Below the pieces are notes generated by a model. That model was not told the DNA's origin. It searched no databases and was given only the letters and a program-made list of their open reading frames with translations. DNA of 20,700 bases from a virus. The stretch covers positions 1-20,700 of the IMG/VR virus record IMGVR_UViG_3300017749_000174; one strand, 5' to 3'. Positions 14,738 to 20,700 of this stretch are shown one piece after another. The position numbers and the translations under genes were made by a program. Each line of letters starts with the position of its first letter. The stretch's first letter is position 1.

Positions 14738-15835
14738 ATGGCTAAATCGTTCGACGTTAGTAAGTTCCGTAAGGACTTAACTAAAAGCATCTCAGGCATG
14801 AGTAGCGGCTTTAATGATCCTACAGATTGGATCTCAACAGGCTCATATGCACTTAACTATCTTATTAGTGGCGACTTCCACAAAGGTGTTCCACTAGGTA
14901 AGGTAACTGTATTTGCAGGTGAATCAGGCGCAGGTAAATCTTACTTTTGTTCTGGTAACATTGTAAAACACGCACAAGACCAAGGCATCTTTGTAGTACT
15001 AATTGACTCAGAGAATGCACTTGATGAATCGTGGCTACAAGCATTAGATGTAGACACATCAGAAGAAAAACTACTAAAACTTAACATGAGTATGATTGAT
15101 GATGTTGCTAAAACAGTATCAACATTTGTAGCAGACTATAAAGCAATGCCAGAGGAAGATCGTCCTAAAGTATTATTTGTAGTTGACTCATTAGGTATGT
15201 TATTAACACCTACAGACGTAGATCAGTTTAACAAAGGTGATATGAAAGGTGATATGGGTCGTAAGCCTAAGCAATTGACCGCACTTGTTCGTAACACAGT
15301 TAACATGATTGGTTCGCTTAACGTAGGCTTAGTATGTACTAATCACACTTATGCATCACAGGATATGTTTGATCCAGATGACAAGATTAGTGGTGGACAA
15401 GGTTTTGTTTACGCATCAAGTATTGTTGTTGCAATGAAGAAAATGAAACTTAAAGAAGACGAAGCAGGTAATAAGATCTCAGAAGTACGTGGTATACGTG
15501 CAGGCTGTAAAGTTATGAAAACTCGTTATGCAAAACCGTTTGAAGGTGTACAAGTAAAGATCCCATACGAAACAGGTATGAATCCTTACAGTGGTCTTAT
15601 TGAACTATTTGAGAAACAAGACTTGTTAGTGAAACAAGGCAACAGACTCAAGTATGTTGATCTAAACGGAGAAGAACATATTGATTATCGTAAAGCATGG
15701 ATGGTAGGTGAAAAACTTGATTTGATTATGTCGGAATATGCAGACAAAACAGCACCTTTGGTAAATACCGAGGAAGATGATGTAGAAGAAGCATTAACTG
15801 AAAATCAAATTGAGGAAACAGCCGCACATGAATGA
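14738..15835 (+). CDS. uvsX: RecA-like recombinase UvsX
   Basis: A 365-aa strand-exchange recombinase driving recombination-dependent replication and repair. Walker A is GESGAGKS (61-68), Walker B is VLFVVDSLG (145-153), followed by a loop-2 region SGGQGFVYASS (about 218-228) and a TNHTY segment (201-205). The N-terminal GFNDPTDWISTGSYALNYL is typical of T4-like UvsX. The C-terminus is acidic. AAGGAG 5 nt upstream fixes the ATG. The stop overlaps the next gene, placing it in the gp32-uvsX-uvsY operon. Confidence 0.96.
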   Translation: MAKSFDVSKFRKDLTKSISGMSSGFNDPTDWISTGSYALNYLISGDFHKGVPLGKVTVFAGESGAGKSYFCSGNIVKHAQDQGIFVVLIDSENALDESWLQALDVDTSEEKLLKLNMSMIDDVAKTVSTFVADYKAMPEEDRPKVLFVVDSLGMLLTPTDVDQFNKGDMKGDMGRKPKQLTALVRNTVNMIGSLNVGLVCTNHTYASQDMFDPDDKISGGQGFVYASSIVVAMKKMKLKEDEAGNKISEVRGIRAGCKVMKTRYAKPFEGVQVKIPYETGMNPYSGLIELFEKQDLLVKQGNRLKYVDLNGEEHIDYRKAWMVGEKLDLIMSEYADKTAPLVNTEEDDVEEALTENQIEETAAHE

Positions 15836-16064
15836 AGAACAAATACAGGAAGTTTGGACCTTATTTAAAGAATATTTAGATAAGAAACATGTAGAGACTG
15901 CCGCAGAACGCTATGTTGATTTATTAGCAGACTACGGCACAGACGATCACGTGTTAATAGAGTCTATGGGATCGTGTACAATACTAGACAATGCAATAAA
16001 GTATTATCTAGATGATGAAGAAGAAGTACACGACGACGAAGATGGATATGATTGGGAAGAATAA
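15828..16064 (+). CDS. Small acidic protein between uvsX and uvsY
   Basis: A 78-aa protein starting at ATG 15828 within the uvsX 3' end (8-nt overlap). An in-frame TTG at 15810 is less likely. Residues 1-60 look helical, with a TAAERYVDLLADYG stretch (about 24-37). The last 20 residues are almost all Asp/Glu with aromatic residues. From memory, other marine T4-like phages carry a comparable small gene beside uvsX, but I know no function. The acidic tail could mimic DNA or dock on UvsX/UvsY/gp32. The TAA overlaps the uvsY ATG, so the three are translationally coupled. Confidence 0.78.
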   Translation: MNEEQIQEVWTLFKEYLDKKHVETAAERYVDLLADYGTDDHVLIESMGSCTILDNAIKYYLDDEEEVHDDEDGYDWEE

Positions 16065-16516
16065 TGTGGTATAGTGAAGTATCTAGAAACATAAACAAAA
16101 TACCAGACGCGATTGCATACTTTGAAGCAGAATTAAATGATGCAAAGAATGAAGTCAAATTATCTGGTAACGTTGAACGTGCTTCTAGTGCTATGCCCGG
16201 TTTGGTTGAACATCGGTTTAATCAACTTCAAGAAATTGAAGCCATTTTAAACTACTTGAATATCGAACTACGTAGATTGCGTAGTTCGTATTTCAAAAAA
16301 TATCTTGAAAATTATCAACGTGCTTTGTCTAGCAGAGATGTTGATAGATATGTTGACGGCGAAGCAGACGTTGTTGACTATGAAAAAATTATAAATGAAT
16401 TCGCTCTCATGCGTAACAAATGGTTAGGAGTCTTAAAAGGCCTTGACCAGAAGCAATGGCAGATAACTAATATTGTAAAGTTAAGAGTTGCTGGCATGGA
16501 GGACGCATCCGTTTAA
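16064..16516 (+). CDS. uvsY: Recombination mediator UvsY
   Basis: A 150-aa helical protein starting at ATG 16064, which overlaps the previous TAA as TAATG. T4 UvsY (137 aa) loads UvsX onto gp32-coated ssDNA. Here a basic helical section (LNIELRRLRSSYFKKYLENY, about 64-83) is followed by a DGEADVVDYEKI segment (about 98-109) and a C-terminal helix with GLDQKQWQITNIVKLR (about 126-141). This parallels the length and helical layout of cyanophage UvsY proteins. Position directly after uvsX and the small acidic gene supports the call. Confidence 0.8.
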   Translation: MWYSEVSRNINKIPDAIAYFEAELNDAKNEVKLSGNVERASSAMPGLVEHRFNQLQEIEAILNYLNIELRRLRSSYFKKYLENYQRALSSRDVDRYVDGEADVVDYEKIINEFALMRNKWLGVLKGLDQKQWQITNIVKLRVAGMEDASV

Positions 16517-17313
16517 TGTATACATTTGTTACTAGCCTAAACAAGGCATATTGGAATTCAACTTCCAAAGTTAATATTAATAGTTGGGTAGAATGTTTAC
16601 CAGAAGATGTAAACATTGTAATTTATAGTGAAGAAAACATTGACATTGGAATCTTTCCAGAGCCACGTGTAAGTTTAAAGCCATTGTATGATAGCAAACC
16701 TTTGCTAGAATTTATTAACAAACATAAAGAAGATCCACACTATAATGGTCAAGTTGGTCGTAAGTTAGAAGGCAGTAGTAAGTCTTTTAAATGGCAAGGT
16801 ATTAAGTTTGCACATAAAACTTTTGCTATATTCCAAGAAGCAAAACTACACGACAGTGGTAAACTGTTTTGGTTAGATGCTGATGTGCTTATGCACAATA
16901 TGATTGATCATAAATGGTTAGATAATTTATTGCCAGACAATAAAGCAATTAGTTACCTAGGCAGGCCTGCAGAATATGATGAATGCGGATTAATGGGATA
17001 TAATTTAAACACACAATTCGCTAAAGATTTTCTTACAAGTTTTGAAAACCAATACACGGGTGGATTAGAACACCTAAGAGAAACTCACGACAGTTGGGTA
17101 TTTTATCAATTACGACTAGGTTTTGAAGATCAAAGTCCGTTCCTTAATTTAAATCCAACACCAAAAGATAATAAAAGTCCTTTTAATAATAGTGGAATTA
17201 ATAGTCATATGGTACACACAAAAGGAAAAAGTAAAGAACGTTTACAACAAAAATTCTTAAAAAGATTTGCATTAGCAAAAGAACGGGCATTGAGAGAAAA
17301 GCATGGAACTTGA
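16516..17313 (+). CDS. GT-A-like glycosyltransferase
   Basis: A 265-aa protein with the layout of a nucleotide-sugar transferase. The N-terminal strand MYTFVTSLNKAYW leads into a Rossmann-like half (VNIVIYSEENID). A KLFWLDADVLMH segment contains the D-A-D metal-binding motif (121-123). Acceptor-side residues may include DECGLMGYNLN (about 155-165), and a C-terminal HMVHTKGKSK lies at about 231-240. It overlaps uvsY by one base and the methyltransferase by 11 bases, so it is expressed with both. Its sugar and acceptor are unknown: host envelope glycan, virion protein or modified DNA base are all possible. Confidence 0.72.
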   Translation: MYTFVTSLNKAYWNSTSKVNINSWVECLPEDVNIVIYSEENIDIGIFPEPRVSLKPLYDSKPLLEFINKHKEDPHYNGQVGRKLEGSSKSFKWQGIKFAHKTFAIFQEAKLHDSGKLFWLDADVLMHNMIDHKWLDNLLPDNKAISYLGRPAEYDECGLMGYNLNTQFAKDFLTSFENQYTGGLEHLRETHDSWVFYQLRLGFEDQSPFLNLNPTPKDNKSPFNNSGINSHMVHTKGKSKERLQQKFLKRFALAKERALREKHGT

Positions 17314-17857
17314 AGCACACCTAGGCGGACACCAGGGTAAAACACATACTGATGAAGGAACACTTCGTTGGGCAATAGATAAACTAAAAGTAAAATCAAT
17401 GTTAGATGTTGGCTGTGGACCAGGTGGTATGGTCGAACTTGCAAATAGTTTAGATGTTGATGCATACGGAGTTGATGGCGACTACACTCTTGAAAGATAT
17501 AATGAATCTAAATTTATTATACATGATTTTACTAAAGGACCAGCACCAGTAGGCGGAAGTTACGACTTAGCATGGAGCGTTGAATTTGTTGAACATGTAT
17601 ACGAAGAATATATTCCTAACTATGTACAAGCAATGCAAAAATGTAAATTTTTGATTATGACTTATGCTCCGGTTGGGCACGGCGGACATCATCATGTAAA
17701 CGAAAATACACAAGATTATTGGATTCAAACAATGTCTGATTATGGGTTTAAATACCTAGAAGATCTAACATTAGAAATGCGTAGGCACAGTACTATGGGT
17801 AGTAAAAAGAAACATAAATTTTTAGCACGAACAGGATTACTTTTTAAAAAGTTATGA
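17303..17857 (+). CDS. Class I SAM-dependent methyltransferase
   Basis: A 184-aa methyltransferase. Motif I is MLDVGCGPGG (33-42), which binds SAM; the acidic residue ending strand 2 is in AYGVDGD (about 54-60). A later SYDLAWSVEFVEHV segment (about 86-99) is motif-IV-like, typical of small-molecule or sugar methyltransferases rather than DNA enzymes (no DPPY/NPPY). YAPVGHGGHHHVNENTQDYW (about 131-150) is a His-rich segment common in phage and polysaccharide-cluster enzymes of this group. It overlaps the glycosyltransferase by 11 bases, suggesting O-methylation of the sugar that enzyme transfers. Confidence 0.82.
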   Translation: MELEAHLGGHQGKTHTDEGTLRWAIDKLKVKSMLDVGCGPGGMVELANSLDVDAYGVDGDYTLERYNESKFIIHDFTKGPAPVGGSYDLAWSVEFVEHVYEEYIPNYVQAMQKCKFLIMTYAPVGHGGHHHVNENTQDYWIQTMSDYGFKYLEDLTLEMRRHSTMGSKKKHKFLARTGLLFKKL

Positions 17858-17873
17858 GGATAGGATAGAATTA

Positions 17874-18581
17874 ATGGAGCCATTCTTTTCTGTAGGTGTA
17901 AAAGAAAATTTTTTATTCGATATTTACGAACAAAAAAGTATAAAAAAGTTAGCAAAGTCTTTAGGGCCGATGTGGAAATACGCTGATTATAAGAGTAATC
18001 CTATAGAAACAAAATTAAATAAATTTGGATACAGAACAAAACAAGATTATCTACCAGACGAATATTATCTTATGCTCGGGTGTAGTCATACATTTGGACA
18101 ATATCTGCATGATAAAGATACAGCGGCAAACATGCTAGAAATACAACTAGGAAAACCTATAATTAATTTGGGAATCAGGGGCGGTGCATCTAATGCTATG
18201 GCTCAAAATTTACAACGACTGATGATGTCATCGTATCAAAAACCAAAAGCAATTTTCGCACAATGGCCGGAAATATACAGATATACATTTTTTGCGGAAA
18301 ATAGTGTAAAAAATATCACGGCTGGTGTAAAAGAACCTAAAAGATTACTAATATTTAAATATCTTTTAAACATGCCTAAGGTTTTTCAAACAGCAAGTAA
18401 TCATGCATATGAATATGTAAATAGTTTAGGGATACCAGTAATAAATTATTCTTTAAATGGTTGTAGTGCAGATTACTTTGGAATTAAAGAAATAGATAGA
18501 ATAGACTTTGCTAGAGATAATCTACATGCTGGCGCAGAAACAAATAAAAAAATAGCAAGTTTTGTAATGGAAAAATTATAA
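17874..18581 (+). CDS. SGNH/GDSL-like hydrolase or acyltransferase
   Basis: A 235-aa protein with ordered SGNH blocks. Block I is YLMLGCSHTFGQ with candidate nucleophile S71. Block II is INLGIRGGASNAM (about 97-109). A block III-like AQWPEIYRY (about 129-137) lacks the usual GxND. Block V DNLHAG supplies the D-x-x-H pair (D215, H218). SGNH proteins in glycan clusters often add or remove acetyl groups. A GAGGATAGGA-type ribosome-binding site precedes the ATG after a 16-nt gap. No signal peptide or membrane segment is visible, so it should act in the cytoplasm. Esterase versus transferase cannot be told apart. Confidence 0.75.
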   Translation: MEPFFSVGVKENFLFDIYEQKSIKKLAKSLGPMWKYADYKSNPIETKLNKFGYRTKQDYLPDEYYLMLGCSHTFGQYLHDKDTAANMLEIQLGKPIINLGIRGGASNAMAQNLQRLMMSSYQKPKAIFAQWPEIYRYTFFAENSVKNITAGVKEPKRLLIFKYLLNMPKVFQTASNHAYEYVNSLGIPVINYSLNGCSADYFGIKEIDRIDFARDNLHAGAETNKKIASFVMEKL

Positions 18582-18583
18582 TA

Positions 18584-19501
18584 ATGAATAAAGTAGTTGC
18601 CATAAAAGAACTATTATGGAGTTGGCATCCATTACCAACTGAATGGACTGTTGTACCGTATGCGGACAAAGCAACTATTAACAGTGCAGATGTACTTGTA
18701 CAATCAAATCAATCAGGAAGTAAAAAAGAACGCAAACTCGGCCACATATATAACTATGTGAAAGATTGTGGAAAGCCTTATATTGTAACAGAAAGTGCAG
18801 TCTTTAGAAAAAATATGGCAGACCCAGATCCAGGTAAGCCAGGAAAAACATATCATCGCTTTAGTTGGACAAGTTATTTTAGAGACGAAGGTGACTATTG
18901 TAATGCTAACAGTCCTAGTGATAGATGGGAACAAGTTCAAAAAGATCAAGACTTAGTTGTTAAAGATTGGCGCACTAAAGGTAACTATGTCTTGGTAATG
19001 TTACAGCGTCCGGGCGATAGTAGTTTAGTAAACCTACTTAAAAAGCACGGAAGTTATGAAGGATTTGTTACACATACACTAAATGAAATAAAAAAGTATA
19101 CTGATAGACCTATACGAGTACGTATGCATCCATCACGTATAGATAGACAACAAAAAATATTAAAAGACTTTGATGTACAATTAAGTGACAACTTACAAGG
19201 CGCAGGATTATTATCAGGCGGCGCAGGACTACAAGCAGACTTTGATAATGCGTGGTGTGTAGTAGGTTTTAATTCAAACGGACTTACTGAAAGTATAATG
19301 GAAGGCATCCCAACATTTAGTATGTGTCCTAGTTCAATGGCGTGGGATTGTAGTAATAAAGATTTAGCAAACATTGAAAACCCAGAAATGTTTGAGAGAC
19401 AACAGTGGTTAAATAATTTAGCATACTGCCAGTGGCGCGAAGACGAATGCCTAGCAGGATTGCCGTGGAAACATTTAAGGAAAAAATATGCCCAAAAATA
19501 A
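18584..19501 (+). CDS. Capsule-polysaccharide-synthesis-like glycosyltransferase (KpsC/KpsS-type)
   Basis: A 305-aa protein resembling the GT-B-like enzymes of capsule synthesis. Visible blocks are YVLVMLQRPGDSS (about 135-147), IRVRMHPSR (about 177-185) and VVGFNSNGLTESIMEGIPTF (226-245), where the Glu followed by Gly-x-Pro resembles a nucleotide-sugar site. A Trp/Cys-rich C-terminal section follows (AWDCSN, NLAYCQWREDECL). It starts 2 nt after the preceding stop and overlaps the GSCFA gene by 14 bases, so it is part of the same operon. Family similarity is from motif layout; donor and acceptor are unknown. Confidence 0.68.
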   Translation: MNKVVAIKELLWSWHPLPTEWTVVPYADKATINSADVLVQSNQSGSKKERKLGHIYNYVKDCGKPYIVTESAVFRKNMADPDPGKPGKTYHRFSWTSYFRDEGDYCNANSPSDRWEQVQKDQDLVVKDWRTKGNYVLVMLQRPGDSSLVNLLKKHGSYEGFVTHTLNEIKKYTDRPIRVRMHPSRIDRQQKILKDFDVQLSDNLQGAGLLSGGAGLQADFDNAWCVVGFNSNGLTESIMEGIPTFSMCPSSMAWDCSNKDLANIENPEMFERQQWLNNLAYCQWREDECLAGLPWKHLRKKYAQK

Positions 19502-20438
19502 ATTTGCAGATATAACAATACATCCTAACAGTGCTAAATTAAGTGCTGGTAATTTTAAAGTAGAAAAGAGTGCATGGCACAAAGGAGATGTAAATTATTT
19601 TCCTGCTAAGAAAGAACAGTTTGCAGACTTAGATGCAATGGCAAAAGAGTTTATATTTAAAGGATATGGTCCTGATACACCTATGTTTGGTAACGACGAT
19701 ACAGTAGTTACTATGGGTAGTTGCTTTGCAGATAGATTACGTAATTGGTTAAATGCAAACGGTAAAGGCACTAGTTATATTAATGTACCTGAAGGACTTA
19801 ATAATAGTTTTGCTGTAAGACAATATTTAGAGTGGGCGTTAACAGGCGACAGAAGTACTGATGCATATTGGTACGATAATGACAAGACACTAGGTGCATT
19901 TCAATGGCAACCAGACCAAGAACAACAAAAATTGTTACAACATTTCAAAGAAGTTAGTGCAGTTGTTGTTACATTTGGACTAGGCGAAGTATGGAAAGAC
20001 GTAGAAACAAACAACGTATTTTGGAGAGGTGTACCTGCAAAAAGTTACGATCCTGCAAAACATAAATGTGTATCTAGTACAGTACAAGAAAATGTAGATA
20101 ATATGAAACGCATTGTTGAACTTATCAAGACATATGCAGGTGCAGATAAAACTGTAATCTTTACACTAAGTCCAGTACCTCTAAATGCAACATTCAGCAA
20201 CCGACCTACAATGGTAAGTGACTGTGTTAGTAAAAGTATCTTACGTGTAAGTTTAGACCAGTTCTTTAATGAAAACAAGCACAATAATATTCATTACTGG
20301 CCTAGTTTTGAAATGGTACGTTGGGTAGGCGCACATACAGATATTCCTACACTGTTTGAAGACAACACAACAAGACATGTTAATAATGATATTGTAAAAA
20401 TTATTATTGAAAACTTTGTTGCTAAATTTTTTAAGTAA
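19488..20438 (+). CDS. GSCFA-domain protein
   Basis: A 316-aa protein of the GSCFA family, named after its motif, here VVTMGSCFADRL (GSCFA at 77-81). The family is related to SGNH hydrolases and found in polysaccharide clusters. Further blocks are VVTFGLGEVWKD (about 160-171), VIFTLSPVPLNATF (about 223-236), IHYWPSFEMVRW (about 268-279) and FEDNTTRHVNND (about 290-301), whose Asp and His could complete a catalytic set. The start overlaps the upstream gene by 14 bases with TTAAGGA as ribosome-binding site. It is a second probable hydrolase/transferase in this operon besides the SGNH-like gene. It meets the minus-strand gene tail to tail with an 8-base overlap. Confidence 0.82.
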   Translation: MPKNKFADITIHPNSAKLSAGNFKVEKSAWHKGDVNYFPAKKEQFADLDAMAKEFIFKGYGPDTPMFGNDDTVVTMGSCFADRLRNWLNANGKGTSYINVPEGLNNSFAVRQYLEWALTGDRSTDAYWYDNDKTLGAFQWQPDQEQQKLLQHFKEVSAVVVTFGLGEVWKDVETNNVFWRGVPAKSYDPAKHKCVSSTVQENVDNMKRIVELIKTYAGADKTVIFTLSPVPLNATFSNRPTMVSDCVSKSILRVSLDQFFNENKHNNIHYWPSFEMVRWVGAHTDIPTLFEDNTTRHVNNDIVKIIIENFVAKFFK

Positions 20439-20700
20439 ACAAACTATCTAAGTAACTTTGTTCTATTACTTTATCTTCTTTAAAGTATAAATTAATTACA
20501 TCATATAACTTATCTGAGTCTTTAAATTTAGTTGCAACGTCATGACTGCCATATGTAACTAACTTATTAATATTTGGATTATTAGGAATAAGATCCATAT
20601 GTTTTGTTTCATAACCTTTATGTCCAGAAATAAATGTGTAATCTGTCCACGGTACAAAATTCAAATGTTTATGTTTATATTTTTTAATATCTTTTCTATA
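20431..20700 (-). CDS. 3' part of a minus-strand gene, sulfotransferase-like at best
   Basis: The reading frame is open from the window edge (20700) to a stop at 20431, giving the last 89 residues; its start lies outside. The visible part begins YRKDIKKYKHKHLNFVPWTD and ends with DSDKLYDVINLYFKEDKVIE and a short tail. The pattern (a His/Lys-rich segment, a strand, then a terminal helix with x-LY-x-x-D-like spacing) is reminiscent of the C-terminus of cytoplasmic sulfotransferases, which occur in marine phage glycan clusters. This is only a guess, about one in four. It converges on the GSCFA gene and does not share its operon. Confidence 0.6.
   Translation of the reverse strand, partial: YRKDIKKYKHKHLNFVPWTDYTFISGHKGYETKHMDLIPNNPNINKLVTYGSHDVATKFKDSDKLYDVINLYFKEDKVIEQSYLDSLFT

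Noticed and set aside
15760-15767. GGTAAATA inside the uvsX 3' end, possible late promoter
   Set aside because: It lies within coding sequence 60 nt before the next start, in an early/middle operon, and one copy by chance is plausible.
15810-15827. TTG start adding six residues to the small acidic protein
   Set aside because: ATG 15828 gives a tighter overlap with the uvsX stop and a normal start codon.
16052-16063. TTG start adding four residues to UvsY
   Set aside because: ATG 16064 overlaps the previous stop as TAATG, a typical coupled start.
17303-17857. DNA methyltransferase that would explain the avoided words
   Set aside because: The protein has a class I SAM site but no DPPY/NPPY or PC catalytic motif, and it resembles small-molecule methyltransferases.
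1-20700. CRISPR array, tRNA genes, insertion sequences or attachment sites
   Set aside because: No regularly spaced repeats, no cloverleaf-like sequence, no transposase and no terminal inverted repeats were seen.

Overview
The window looks like part of the genome of a marine T4-like myovirus (contractile-tailed phage). It is AT-rich (about 36% GC by eye) and densely packed, with nearly all genes on the + strand. It carries recognisable T4 homologues: gp1 dNMP kinase, gp18 sheath, gp19 tube, gp4 head-completion nuclease, gp16/gp17 terminase, gp32 SSB, UvsX and UvsY. The gene neighbours and low GC suggest a phage of open-ocean bacteria (cyanophage- or pelagiphage-like). Nothing in the window fixes the host: there are no photosynthesis genes, tRNAs or integrase.

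Layout. (1) 1-1889: two tandem, partly similar 2OG-Fe(II) oxygenase-like genes, then dNMP kinase, all joined by 4-nt ATGA overlaps. (2) 1834-2169, minus strand: a small HNH-type zinc-finger protein whose 3' end overlaps the kinase. (3) 2275-7852: tail genes. These are a very large sheath protein (1082 aa) with a repeat-rich insertion, the tail tube, a second tube-like protein with a low-complexity tail, and a small unknown. (4) 7856-11775: head completion and DNA packaging (gp4-like nuclease, gp16, two acidic unknowns, gp17). (5) 11787-13544: a 585-aa highly acidic unknown. (6) 13588-16516: a consensus sigma70-type promoter followed by gp32, UvsX, a small acidic protein and UvsY, the recombination/replication core. 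(7) 16516-20438: an overlapping run of glycosyltransferase-like, methyltransferase, SGNH-hydrolase-like, capsule-synthesis-like and GSCFA genes, probably for surface-glycan synthesis or decoration. (8) 20431-20700, minus strand: the 3' part of a gene that runs off the window.

Regulation readable from sequence. Tail and packaging genes are preceded by a T4 late-promoter-like octamer (TATAAATA at gp18; GATAAATA or GGTAAATA elsewhere). In three cases the octamer ends exactly 5 nt before the ATG, which suggests leaderless late mRNAs. Two good intrinsic terminators follow gp19 and the 243-aa gene. gp32 has a host-type -35/-10 promoter, as expected for an early or middle gene.

The most surprising signal is compositional. 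Reading the whole window I found no AGCT and no GCAGC/GCTGC. Ala-Ala pairs appear always to be written GCG-GCN or GCC-GCN, although single alanines mostly use GCA/GCT. This looks like avoidance of two short palindromic words, as expected under restriction pressure. It needs an exact count to confirm. No intergenic stretch exceeds 300 bases; the longest is about 138 bases, upstream of gp32.
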